Source: Ruminococcus sp.
GTDB lineage: Bacteria > Bacillota > Clostridia > Oscillospirales > Ruminococcaceae
Reading direction: 5' to 3'
Length of the DNA stretch: 32,013 nt
Assembly (NCBI GenBank): GCA_017461395.1
Contig: JAFTYF010000065.1
Location: forward strand, 1-32,013
The translations under genes and the position numbers were made by a program. The notes under the pieces were generated by a model. It had not been told where the DNA came from. It saw only the letters and a program-made list of their open reading frames with translations, and searched no databases. Below, in pieces: positions 14,933 through 22,762 of this stretch (position 1 is the first letter of the stretch; each line of letters begins with the position of its first letter).

Positions 14933-16303
14933 ATGGCTGCAATAGCATTTTTAATTACGGCATTTCTTGCCGGTATTACATTGATAAGTATTACTGAAAA
15001 AGACGTATCGACTCAACTGACCAGAGATATAGGCCGCCTTAGAATCATCAAATTTGATGGCGAAACGGCATATATCAACGTCAAGACGCACTGGCAGAAA
15101 ATCAGTCGTGTCGATTTAATCAAGGTTATACGCAACTTAATTGATCCCAATGATAGATACGAAGTCGGAAGCAGAGTTATCGCTGAGGTCGCTAAGCGTC
15201 TCGCCGAGGACGTTTCTCTTCAGTTCAGCCTTGAGTCGGCGAATATGGCGCAGGAATATCTGATAAATTTCAAAAACGGCGTTCTCAACATCCTCACCGG
15301 AGACTTCACCACGGATCGCAGTAAATGGATATTCGACTACGTCCTCAATGTTAACTACATAGAACGCTGTTCCGAGAAAGACTGTCCGGTCTTCATGAAA
15401 TTCATCAAGGCATCAGCTGGAATCGAGAATCTTCAGTGCATCCTTATTTCCCTGGGCTTCGGAATCTCTTCACTAACAAAAGTGAAGAAAGCGGTGTTTT
15501 TATTCGGCGAAACTGACGGCGGAAAATCCACTCTCCTGGACTTTCTTGCAACTGCCGTATCTCCGGAGCTCATCTCCAACATAAATTTCCAGCAACTGGG
15601 AAGCGGTTATTTCGTGATCCAGCTCCTCGGAAAAAAGCTGAATATCTCCTACGATAACAGTTCAAAAGCAATGGATAACGAACAGATGTTCAAATCGATC
15701 GTCGCCGGCGAACGTATCAGCGCAAGAGCTCTCCGTGAAAACCCGGTGCAGTTTGTTCCGACTTCTAAGCTGTTCTTCGCATCCAACAAACCTTACACAT
15801 ACAAGAATCCGGATTTGGCTTTGTATCGCCGCATGGTGTTCATCCCGTTTGAGTACAGTATTCCTCCGGAAGAACAGGATAAAGAGCTTCTCCAGAAGCT
15901 TGAGCAGGAACGTGATGTTGTGTTTTCCTTGGCTGCCAGAACGTTGAAAGGCTTCGTGGAGTCGGGTTACGATTTCAAAATGTCGCCGAAGGCTAAGGCG
16001 TATCTTGAAAGCCGTATCGCCGCTCTCCACTCAGTTGACGGTTTCTTAGAAGATCGCACCGTTGTTGATGAAAATGGCTCAGTATCTGCTGCATCTCTTT
16101 ACGAGGCGTATAAGTTGTGGTGTATCGAGAACGCTCTCGATGCAGTAGATAAGGCGGAATTCAAAGAAAGCGTACTTGCTTTCAATCCCAACATCGACTA
16201 CAAGAAAGTCGGTCCTCGTCAGAAGAGAGTCTGGGGCTTCAAGGGCTTGAGACTCAAGACCTCAGATGAGTTCAACGCACCTGACGACAGTAAGGAGGAT
16301 TAA
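14933..16303 (+). CDS. SF3 helicase/D5-type primase-helicase with N-terminal hydrophobic segment
   Basis: This 456-residue protein has the D5_N-like region (about 80-180) and the superfamily 3 helicase core of phage/plasmid P4-type primases: Walker A FGETDGGKST at 191-200, KKLNISYDNS as the B-like strand and KLFFASNKPY...RRMVFIPFEY as the C/arginine-finger region. A C-terminal winged-helix-like tail follows. The archaeo-eukaryotic primase domain normally at the N-terminus is absent; instead the first ~20 residues (AIAFLITAFLAGITLISI) are strongly hydrophobic, like a membrane anchor. The ribosome site supports this start. Role: replication of the element's excised circle, probably after loss or separate supply of primase activity. 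Confidence 0.8.
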   Translation: MAAIAFLITAFLAGITLISITEKDVSTQLTRDIGRLRIIKFDGETAYINVKTHWQKISRVDLIKVIRNLIDPNDRYEVGSRVIAEVAKRLAEDVSLQFSLESANMAQEYLINFKNGVLNILTGDFTTDRSKWIFDYVLNVNYIERCSEKDCPVFMKFIKASAGIENLQCILISLGFGISSLTKVKKAVFLFGETDGGKSTLLDFLATAVSPELISNINFQQLGSGYFVIQLLGKKLNISYDNSSKAMDNEQMFKSIVAGERISARALRENPVQFVPTSKLFFASNKPYTYKNPDLALYRRMVFIPFEYSIPPEEQDKELLQKLEQERDVVFSLAARTLKGFVESGYDFKMSPKAKAYLESRIAALHSVDGFLEDRTVVDENGSVSAASLYEAYKLWCIENALDAVDKAEFKESVLAFNPNIDYKKVGPRQKRVWGFKGLRLKTSDEFNAPDDSKED

Positions 16304-16307
16304 GTAA

Positions 16308-16421
16308 ATGAATTATAAAGATAATGGCTTCAAGCCACGAGATGACTGGATTATGGGTAATGATGTAATGACCAATCAAGCAAGATTCCGAGCGGTACGG
16401 ACAGTACCGCTACCCACCTAA
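16308..16421 (+). CDS. 37-aa small ORF
   Basis: ATG at 16308 follows AAGGAGG (16292-16298), a strong ribosome site lying inside the end of the primase-like gene, 4 bp after its stop. The product is polar (begins MNYKDNGFKPRDDWIMGND) with no recognised domain. An inverted repeat lies at its 3' end. The good ribosome site is the only positive evidence. Confidence 0.5.
   Translation: MNYKDNGFKPRDDWIMGNDVMTNQARFRAVRTVPLPT
16391..16411. repeat. Inverted repeat upstream of the mobilization genes, candidate oriT
   Basis: AGCGGTAC and GTACCGCT pair perfectly around GGACA, followed by ACCCACCTAATA. It sits 36 bp before the mobilization accessory gene, where transfer origins of mobilizable elements are normally found. 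It overlaps the small ORF's end. An attenuator hairpin is the alternative. Confidence 0.4.
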
Positions 16422-16446
16422 TACTATTATAAAGGAGAATAAAGCT

Positions 16447-16782
16447 ATGGCAGATTATAAAACTTTTCAGATGAAGATGTACGGCGACGAGGACGAAAAA
16501 CTTACTCGTCTTGCCGAAATCGCTAACACTGACAAGACAACCCTCGTAAAACAGCGCACCTTTTCGGACAAAGGCATTATAATACTCGATAAGTCCAACT
16601 ACATATCCCGCTCACTTATCGAGCTTAATGACCAGTTCAAAGCAGCAATGCGTGACGGTATACTCTCAGAGGATAAGTACACTAATTTCTACGCTAAACT
16701 TTGCGATATCTCAAAGGCTTTCGTAGCAGTGAGTAAGGAGCTTACCGACTTTAAAGCCCAGCACGAAGGTGGTGAGTTGTAA
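16447..16782 (+). CDS. Mobilization accessory protein (MobC-like)
   Basis: A 111-residue protein with a basic/charged start (YKTFQMKMYGDEDEKLTRLAEIANTDK) resembling a ribbon-helix-helix unit, then an amphipathic helical C-terminal half (AKLCDISKAFVAVSKELTDF). It is coupled to the relaxase gene through TAATG. AAAGGAG precedes the ATG. Position and size match relaxosome accessory proteins; the fold assignment is tentative. Confidence 0.6.
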   Translation: MADYKTFQMKMYGDEDEKLTRLAEIANTDKTTLVKQRTFSDKGIIILDKSNYISRSLIELNDQFKAAMRDGILSEDKYTNFYAKLCDISKAFVAVSKELTDFKAQHEGGEL

Positions 16783-17966
16783 TGGCATTTCTTAAGGATG
16801 TTAATGTGAATGGCAGAACAGTATTTGACACGAACAACCTTCTTGTTTACCTAACTGATTATCTGAAGACAGACGGCGGCAAATATGTCGCCGGCCTCGG
16901 CTTCGTCACCAACAACTATCTTGATGAGTTTCAGTTGGTCAAGGTAACTAACCAGAAGACTGCCGGCAGACAGTTCCGTCAGATAACCATAGTCCCGTCT
17001 CCTGCCGGAAGCAAACTCAGTCATGAGCAGTACATGGAGATGGGACAGGAGATTGCTCAATACTACTACATTCAAGGTTATCAAGTACTGGTAACTATGC
17101 ATATAGATACGGATACGATCCACTTTCACTTAATGCTGAACAGCGTAAATTTCCGTACAGGCAAGATGTTTTCACAGAGTAAAAGCGAACTTAATCGCTT
17201 CAAATTACACTGTAACCATATTTTCGATAAATACGGACTCGACCTTATCGGAAAGCCCGTAGAGATGATGATTGATACGGTAGTACATGAAATGAGCGAA
17301 GGGTTTGAATGCCTTGAGCTCTTCGACGAGATAATGGCAGATAAAGCCATTTCTCTGTCAGATCTGTACAAGGAGCCCGTGGCTGAGCACCAGCCGCTCT
17401 ATACCCCTGAATACACGATGGGCGATTGCATAGTTTGTGCCCCAACGCAGACTCGTAATTACTTCAATCCCGATGCCCCTAAGCCGTGGACAAGAATTGT
17501 AATACATCCTGACGGATCATTGGGAATCCCAACTTACCCTCTGGACGAAATAGATATGCATATTATCAGTTTCATGTCTCCGGAGTTAAGACAGAGGGTG
17601 TTGTCCATTTATCAACAGCGTCCGTACTATAGACGCCAGGTGGTAAGCGGCAAACAGTTCGCTGAGAACCCAACTCTCTTCTTAAACAACAGCTGTGAAA
17701 TCAATATTATTATTGAATCTGATGCTGAGCGCGAGAATGTAATCGCAGTTTTAGGTAGACTCAGACGCATGGCAGAAGCTGAAAGAGCCTATAACACCAA
17801 GCTCGGTGTAGCATCCGTTGCTCAGCTTGATCAGTTAGGCGTTGCAGCGAATGTTACAACTGATAACAGCACTACTCTGAACGTAACAATCAAGGGAAAA
17901 GATGGCACAGAGGAGACCGCTCGTGAGGTCATTGATCTCCCTTGTGAAGATGATAAGAATAATTGA
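16782..17966 (+). CDS. Relaxase (MOBP-like)
   Basis: The 394-residue protein has a relaxase domain in the first ~150 residues: GLGFVTNNYLDEF near the start with Tyr46 as a candidate nucleophile, QFRQITIVPSP as the central strand and HIDTDTIHFHLMLNSVN (107-123) as the metal-binding histidine motif. The region beyond 170 has no recognised domain. It should nick the element's oriT for mobilization by a helper conjugation system, since no coupling protein or type IV secretion genes are in the window. It is homologous at the catalytic domain to the short relaxase at 5378-5890 but otherwise different. Confidence 0.85.
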   Translation: MAFLKDVNVNGRTVFDTNNLLVYLTDYLKTDGGKYVAGLGFVTNNYLDEFQLVKVTNQKTAGRQFRQITIVPSPAGSKLSHEQYMEMGQEIAQYYYIQGYQVLVTMHIDTDTIHFHLMLNSVNFRTGKMFSQSKSELNRFKLHCNHIFDKYGLDLIGKPVEMMIDTVVHEMSEGFECLELFDEIMADKAISLSDLYKEPVAEHQPLYTPEYTMGDCIVCAPTQTRNYFNPDAPKPWTRIVIHPDGSLGIPTYPLDEIDMHIISFMSPELRQRVLSIYQQRPYYRRQVVSGKQFAENPTLFLNNSCEINIIIESDAERENVIAVLGRLRRMAEAERAYNTKLGVASVAQLDQLGVAANVTTDNSTTLNVTIKGKDGTEETAREVIDLPCEDDKNN

Positions 17967-17969
17967 TTT

Positions 17970-17995
17970 AAAGCACCCTTCGGGGTGCTTTTCTT
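17970..17995 (+). terminator. Terminator after the relaxase
   Basis: AAAGCACCC pairs with GGGGTGCTTT around TTC and is followed by TCTTT. Compact, GC-rich and with T-rich tail. Confidence 0.85.
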
Positions 17996-18295
17996 TACTA
18001 TCAATATTATACATCGCCATGGATACGCCGTCAAGCATTAATTTCGTTAACAGAGGTTAACAAAATATCTTGAAGTCACTCAATACCACTCCGTGGCACT
18101 GCCTGATTCTTGGCGATATATAGCGAAAAATTTTTCGCGTTGCTGCCCGGTTGCTGCCAGCAACGTTTTTTAGGCGTATAATCAAAAAAATAACCGCTCG
18201 CAATATAATCCTAAAAAACGCATTGTAAACAGTTATCGCCTGAATCAAATCAATTGTCATCACATTAGTTATTCCCGAAATACAGGCAAAAATAA
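17996..18295. other. Non-coding right end of the integrated element
   Basis: No gene is visible. Positions 18123-18138 are a perfect 16-bp palindrome GCGAAAAATTTTTCGC. It is followed by two copies of GTTGCTGCC (18139-18147, 18150-18158) and AGCAACG; CGTTGCT (18138-18144) or GTTGCT (18150-18155) can pair with AGCAAC(G), and TTTTTT follows, so a terminator with two alternative stems is possible. The region between relaxase and tRNA gene is where the element's attachment arm sites should lie. Confidence 0.5.
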
Positions 18296-18347
18296 TAGCA
18301 CTATGCAAAAGTTACGGGCTGCCATTTCCCAAACTTACATAGTGCTA
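18296..18347 (-). terminator. Terminator-like hairpin after the initiator tRNA
   Basis: TAGCACTATG (18296-18305) and CATAGTGCTA (18338-18347) pair perfectly, with AAGTT/AACTT adding inner pairs. On the minus strand it is followed by TTATTTTT. It begins 5 bp beyond the tRNA CCA end. Confidence 0.6.
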
Positions 18348-18352
18348 ATTTC

Positions 18353-18429
<77 letters not shown>

Positions 18430-18460
18430 ATATTTGTTATGTCCTTCATACGACTATATT

Positions 18461-18489
18461 AGTATATCACAGTATAAGCATAATGTCAA
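18461..18489 (-). promoter_or_regulatory. Promoter of tRNA-fMet
   Basis: Minus-strand TTGACA (18484-18489), 17-bp spacer and TATACT (18461-18466). Confidence 0.8.
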
Positions 18490-18551
18490 TAGCTTTATAT
18501 ATATTTTCTTTTTTTAACTATAAATTTGTCATCTTGCTCAATTCACATTTA

Positions 18552-19796
18552 TTATGTTACCTTTTTTAGTTCACATATACCTTCGAACCTGATATCGAAC
18601 ATACTGCAGGACTTATTTCCATACACTCTGCTCATTTCACTGCAATAAGTTTCAGCAAGATAATTCGGTACAAATGCAGTGACAATTCCGCTGCCACTTC
18701 TGATTGCTCCACTTCCGGCAAGGATTTTTCTGCCCATCAGAACTGCCAGCGGAAATTCATATTTGCTGGAATCAGAATATCCTACTAAAACTCTTGACAA
18801 AGAATCTTCAGATTGATTTATAAGCTTAAAAAAGCTTTCTGTATCGCCGTTTTCAAGAGCCTCTGACTGTTCTGCAATACAGTTAATTTCGTCAAAGAAG
18901 CAGACTGCATTAAGTAATTCATGCGTACTGCACTTCTCACGCAAAGAGAAGATATTCTCAAAAAATTCAACTTCATCGGCTTCACCGAGAACACTGACAT
19001 TTATTTCCCGTGCAACATGATCCATCCCGTCATCCAACTCATCATATTTCACACTGCTGCCAACAGAAGTAATGCACAGTGAATAACCAGTTCCAGCGAA
19101 ATCAAAGGAAATTTTCCTGTAATCAGAAGCTGATGCACAACAATTCTCTGCAAGTACAAATCCTCCAAGTGCACAAACCTCATGACTTTCAGTCAAATCA
19201 TTTTTTCCGGTAAGAATCACATCTGCCTTTCGTCCCAGCTCTGCCACCTCAAGCGGAACAATCTCTTTATCACCGGATAATCCGCAGATAACTGCTGATA
19301 TCAGTACCTCCAGTGGAGCAGTCATTGAGATGACATTGTCATTCGGTATTGCCGAAGAAACGTACACATCAAATCCTTTGCAGTCAATCCCATTTTCTGA
19401 TGCAGCAGTCAAGACCGCCTTAATGACAGAAGCTTCCATTCCTTGTGCAGACTTTGTATCCAGATCAATGGTGAACGATTCCGAATTATCAGAAGCGAAA
19501 TTTATCTTATTCATTCCATTATGTGCCGCTATTGCTATCACGTCCGCATCGATGGCAGCTGCAAGTACTCTCCCACCCTGACGCTTTGTAAAGCCTCCGC
19601 CGATTTCAACAGCTCCGCCGGCAGAAAATACTTTTATTTCGACGGATTCAGGATAAAGCCGTGAAAAATTCTCTGCTGCAGATAGATAACGTGCTCTGTT
19701 TTTCATAATATTTCTTTCAGAAGAGCCATACATTGCCTTGAGCTGATGATCGAATTCTCCAGATGAAATACCATTTATCAGATCATATATAGTCAT
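18552..19796 (-). CDS. Galactokinase homologue lacking catalytic residues
   Basis: This 414-residue protein aligns along its whole length with clostridial galactokinases of the GHMP family, which phosphorylate galactose at C1. The key motifs have all changed. The usual SAPGRTEIGGNHTDHQ region reads SAGGAVEIGGGFTKRQ (58-73), replacing the catalytic Arg by Ala62 and the sugar-binding Asp by Lys71. The GLSSSA ATP loop reads VISMTA (156-161). The catalytic Asp of MDQ is Ser205 in ESH. The C-terminal GGGFAGT loop is shortened to SGSG. The frame is intact with AAGGAGAG and its own promoter, so it is maintained rather than decaying. It is likely a sugar-binding or regulatory pseudoenzyme, by analogy with yeast Gal3. 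No other Leloir gene is nearby. Confidence 0.8.
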   Translation of the reverse strand: MTIYDLINGISSGEFDHQLKAMYGSSERNIMKNRARYLSAAENFSRLYPESVEIKVFSAGGAVEIGGGFTKRQGGRVLAAAIDADVIAIAAHNGMNKINFASDNSESFTIDLDTKSAQGMEASVIKAVLTAASENGIDCKGFDVYVSSAIPNDNVISMTAPLEVLISAVICGLSGDKEIVPLEVAELGRKADVILTGKNDLTESHEVCALGGFVLAENCCASASDYRKISFDFAGTGYSLCITSVGSSVKYDELDDGMDHVAREINVSVLGEADEVEFFENIFSLREKCSTHELLNAVCFFDEINCIAEQSEALENGDTESFFKLINQSEDSLSRVLVGYSDSSKYEFPLAVLMGRKILAGSGAIRSGSGIVTAFVPNYLAETYCSEMSRVYGNKSCSMFDIRFEGICELKKVT

Positions 19797-19858
19797 ATTA
19801 TCTCTCCTTTTCCATATAATTTCTAATCATTAAATCTCCAGTACTTTTATTAATAATC

Positions 19859-19887
19859 ATTATACCACAATAATTGCATTAATTCAA
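19859..19887 (-). promoter_or_regulatory. Promoter of the galactokinase homologue
   Basis: Minus-strand TTGAAT (19882-19887), 17-bp spacer and TATAAT (19859-19864), diverging from the bioY promoter with 17 bp between the two -35 boxes. Confidence 0.75.
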
Positions 19888-19904
19888 CCGTTATCACAAA
19901 ATAT

Positions 19905-19933
19905 TTGACAAATCTTCTGCGTTGTGATATTAT
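19905..19933 (+). promoter_or_regulatory. Promoter of bioY
   Basis: TTGACA (19905-19910), 17-bp spacer and TATTAT (19928-19933). No clear BirA-type inverted repeat was seen around it. Confidence 0.8.
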
Positions 19934-19965
19934 GGAAATAACCAATATGAAATGAGGTTTGCTCT

Positions 19966-20523
19966 ATGCCTGATACCGCAAACAAAAGGAGATTCTCTGC
20001 CCGCGACATTGTTTTAACCGGCATGATGACAGCTTTAATGGCGGCTTGTTCTTTGATTTCCATACCGTCTGCTGTTCCTTTTACACTTCAGACGTTTGCT
20101 GTTTTCTGCACTGTATCACTTATCGGAGGTAAAAGAAGTCTATTTGCGATAATGTCATATCTGCTTATCGGAGCCGCCGGAGTCCCTGTTTTTTCTGGCT
20201 TCACTGGAGGAATAGGCGTGATACTCGGCGCAAACGGAGGATATTTGATAGGGTTCATTTTTACAGCTCTGATATGCTGGGGAGCAGAAAAAATCCCTGT
20301 AAGGAATCCTGCCATAATGATTACTTCAATGATTATCAGTCTTGCAGCAGTATATATTTTCGGCACGGCATGGTTCATATTGATCTACACCGAAAAATCA
20401 GGAGCTATTACACTTTCTCAGGCGCTTAAATGGTGTGTTGTTCCGTTTGTAATTCCTGATCTTGTAAAGCTCTTTCTCGCACTCGCAATTACAAAACGAC
20501 TCAGAAAACACATCGCTGCATAA
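19966..20523 (+). CDS. bioY: Biotin transporter substrate-binding protein BioY
   Basis: The 185-residue integral membrane protein has about six hydrophobic segments and the BioY signatures: FTLQTFAVF after the first helices, LLIGAAGVPVFSGFTGG and LGANGGYLIGF. BioY is the S component of energy-coupling factor transporters and binds biotin in the membrane; with the shared EcfAAT module, encoded elsewhere, it imports biotin. A basic start (NKRRFSARD) precedes the first helix. AATGAGG lies 8 bp before the ATG. It is a single-gene unit between its own promoter and a bidirectional terminator. Confidence 0.95.
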   Translation: MPDTANKRRFSARDIVLTGMMTALMAACSLISIPSAVPFTLQTFAVFCTVSLIGGKRSLFAIMSYLLIGAAGVPVFSGFTGGIGVILGANGGYLIGFIFTALICWGAEKIPVRNPAIMITSMIISLAAVYIFGTAWFILIYTEKSGAITLSQALKWCVVPFVIPDLVKLFLALAITKRLRKHIAA

Positions 20524-20529
20524 AAAAAC

Positions 20530-20562
20530 ACCGCACAGACAGCTTTTGCCGTCTTGTGCGGT
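20530..20562. terminator. Bidirectional terminator between bioY and the DUF4214 operon
   Basis: ACCGCACA-GAC pairs with GTC-TTGTGCGGT around AGCTTTTGCC. AATTTT follows on the plus strand and a run of T (complement of seven A, 20522-20528) on the minus strand, so it ends both converging units. Confidence 0.85.
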
Positions 20563-20569
20563 AATTTTA

Positions 20570-21877
20570 TCAGTAGTCAATATCAAGGGATTCTATCGCA
20601 AAATAATGAACAAGTCCGTCGTAATGGCCTTCATATACGCTGTAATGACCTGTATATATAGTATCGACATATTTATCCATATAGTATGCATTGTAATCAC
20701 TGCTGAGATCATCAAGTGCTTCATATACATAAGAATATCTTAACTTTGTCTCACTTGCAAGAGGATTATAGAAACCCTGTTTTACCAAAGGCCCAACTAT
20801 CTCATTGTATGCAGTAGTCCAGTCTGTTCCATCCGGACGATTGTCACCATAAAAGTTTTCAGTAAGTTCCTTTGCACGAACCATCGCAACCTTTTCCCAA
20901 AGATCATGACGTGTTACAGCAAGATCATATCCACGCTGCTTGCGGAGGTAATTTATCTCATTCAAGAACTGAATATTGTACTGCCATTCCTCAGTACTAT
21001 CCTTTTCTGCAAGCTTGCTGCCGACATTTATTCCTGCCTTGCTGCACTGCTCCTTGAATTCGCTGCTGAAAAGGAAGCCGTTTGTTACATTCTGACGTGT
21101 GTTGCGGTAATTCAGCTTGTCTGTCCATGACTGAAGTCCGCTTGAATCAGGATTTCTGCCAAGAATCGTTTTATAAAGCATTATAACAAAATCCTCGTTT
21201 GAGACATACTTTCCCTTGTATTCGCTGCTGAAAATGAATCCCTCAGCAATCTTTGCGCCAGTCTGACCGTTTTCAATGCTTTTGCACCAGTTTTCAAGAC
21301 CGGCTGTATCAGGATTTCTGCCGAGACAGTTCTTATAAAGACGATACACGAAATCAGTTCGCTCAAAGTTCTTGTCACGAGCATATGTAAGCGTCACCTT
21401 TCCTGGTGATATGCCGTAAGAATCGCAAAGATTCATAAACTCTGTACTTCCGGCAAATCCTGCGCATACTGTTCTGAGCGTCATGCCTGATTCAAGACGT
21501 TTTTTCCAGTTCTGCATCCCTGTCGGGTCAGGATTTCTGCCAAGCATTGCGTTATAGCAGTCTGTCACTTGTTCATCGGGTGTTTTTTTCTTGTTGATAT
21601 ACTCGCTTGAAAAAAAGAATCCCAATATGATATCAGAGGCTTCCGCTTCATGAGAATTAAGCTTATCAACCCAGTTCTGCAGACCGGCTGCATCTGGATT
21701 TCTGCCCAGAACAACGCTGTACATTCTTGTCACGAAAGCTTCAGTTCCTGTCATAGCCTCAACCGCAGATTCGGCTGTAATTGCGGTATGTATTCCAGCT
21801 GACGGCGGCGGTACTGCAGCACCTGTAAATAGAATTGCCGCTGCCGATACGGCAGCCATTGATTTTTTTAATCTCAT
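20570..21877 (-). CDS. Secreted protein with four DUF4214 repeats and a CAP-like domain
   Basis: The start at 21877 is preferred: AAAGGA lies 9 bp upstream, whereas it touches an earlier in-frame ATG at 21886. The 435-residue product has a signal peptide (basic MRLKKS, then a hydrophobic Ala-rich stretch). Four DUF4214 units follow, each with the motif LGRNPD..G(L/M)..W and an F.SSE(Y/F) end, covering about residues 45-290. The C-terminal part (about 300-435), with LNEINYLRKQRGY and VAMVRAKELTENF, resembles the CAP/SCP-like extracellular fold. DUF4214 repeats occur in surface and glycan-related proteins. The likely role is cell-surface or extracellular binding; the target is unknown. It is the last gene of the operon starting at the lipoprotein. 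Confidence 0.8.
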   Translation of the reverse strand: MRLKKSMAAVSAAAILFTGAAVPPPSAGIHTAITAESAVEAMTGTEAFVTRMYSVVLGRNPDAAGLQNWVDKLNSHEAEASDIILGFFFSSEYINKKKTPDEQVTDCYNAMLGRNPDPTGMQNWKKRLESGMTLRTVCAGFAGSTEFMNLCDSYGISPGKVTLTYARDKNFERTDFVYRLYKNCLGRNPDTAGLENWCKSIENGQTGAKIAEGFIFSSEYKGKYVSNEDFVIMLYKTILGRNPDSSGLQSWTDKLNYRNTRQNVTNGFLFSSEFKEQCSKAGINVGSKLAEKDSTEEWQYNIQFLNEINYLRKQRGYDLAVTRHDLWEKVAMVRAKELTENFYGDNRPDGTDWTTAYNEIVGPLVKQGFYNPLASETKLRYSYVYEALDDLSSDYNAYYMDKYVDTIYTGHYSVYEGHYDGLVHYFAIESLDIDY

Positions 21878-21905
21878 AAAAACCATTCCTTTCTATTATT
21901 TTAGA

Positions 21906-22751
21906 TTATTTTAAAAAATCACGGATAGACGCAAGATGCTTCATTCCTGCCATACGTCCTATGCGGTATACTTCAAGAAGAACCTCAGGATCATGCTCAA
22001 CACGCTTTACCGGAAGTTTTTCATCCGGTGCAATAACATATGCCCTGCTCTCTTTTTCGGCTTTACGGACGTATTTAAGCTGATTGTTGTACATTATATG
22101 CCTGTTTTCTATAGTCTTAAGCAGTGCTGGATATTTCCGGTACACCACCTTCATAAGCGGCAGAAGGCTGTTTTTGCTCTTTGTGTAGCCTCTAGGCTGA
22201 GTAAGGATAACTACGTTCCGCTCATAGCCGTTTTTTTCCATGAACTTCAGCGGAATAGAATCCGAAATCCCGCCGTCAAGCATATTGTATCCATCCACAC
22301 TGACAATCCTTGAAGCCATAGGCATTGAAGCCGAAGCACGGATCCATTCAAGCTCGGTATCATTCATAGTATCGCAGCGGTGATATACCGGCATTCCCGT
22401 ATTTACATCGGTGCACACAGCATAAAATTTCATCGGAGAATTTCTGTATGTCTCAAAGTCGAACAGATCAAGCTTTTCTGGTATTTCATGGTAGCAGAAT
22501 TCAGCTCCGAACATATCCCCTGTTTTGATGAGAGAATGCACACTGCAAAAACGCTTGTCACGGCAGAATCTCGTGTTATAGCGTATAACTCTGCGCGGCT
22601 GATCAGATTTATAGTTGCATCCGAAAGCGGCTCCGGCAGAAACTCCGACTGCGCCGTCAAAAGCGATATCATTTTCCATAAAAACGTCAATAATTCCGGC
22701 GGTGAAAAGTCCGCGCATTGCTCCGCCTTCAAGAACAAGACCGTTTTTCAT
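21906..22751 (-). CDS. Patatin-like phospholipase
   Basis: The 281-residue protein has the patatin fold motifs: LEGGAMRGLF oxyanion hole at 7-16, the nucleophile elbow GVSAG with Ser38, and MLDGGISDSIP with catalytic Asp159. This is the Ser-Asp dyad of RssA/YlbK-type esterases, soluble or membrane-associated lipid hydrolases. No signal peptide is present. AGGAGG precedes the ATG; the gene follows the antiporter after 11 bp, so it shares the operon. The C-terminal region beyond 200 is basic. The lipid substrate is not evident. Confidence 0.92.
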   Translation of the reverse strand: MKNGLVLEGGAMRGLFTAGIIDVFMENDIAFDGAVGVSAGAAFGCNYKSDQPRRVIRYNTRFCRDKRFCSVHSLIKTGDMFGAEFCYHEIPEKLDLFDFETYRNSPMKFYAVCTDVNTGMPVYHRCDTMNDTELEWIRASASMPMASRIVSVDGYNMLDGGISDSIPLKFMEKNGYERNVVILTQPRGYTKSKNSLLPLMKVVYRKYPALLKTIENRHIMYNNQLKYVRKAEKESRAYVIAPDEKLPVKRVEHDPEVLLEVYRIGRMAGMKHLASIRDFLK

Positions 22752-22762
22752 CTTAATTCCTC

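Noticed and set aside
19797..19965. BirA operator or biotin riboswitch upstream of bioY
   Set aside because: No convincing inverted repeat of the BirA type and no structured leader were found; only two divergent promoters are supported.
21878..21886. Longer start for the DUF4214 protein (MVFMRLKK)
   Set aside because: The AAAGGA ribosome site touches this ATG with no spacing; the ATG 9 bp later is correctly placed and gives a normal signal peptide.
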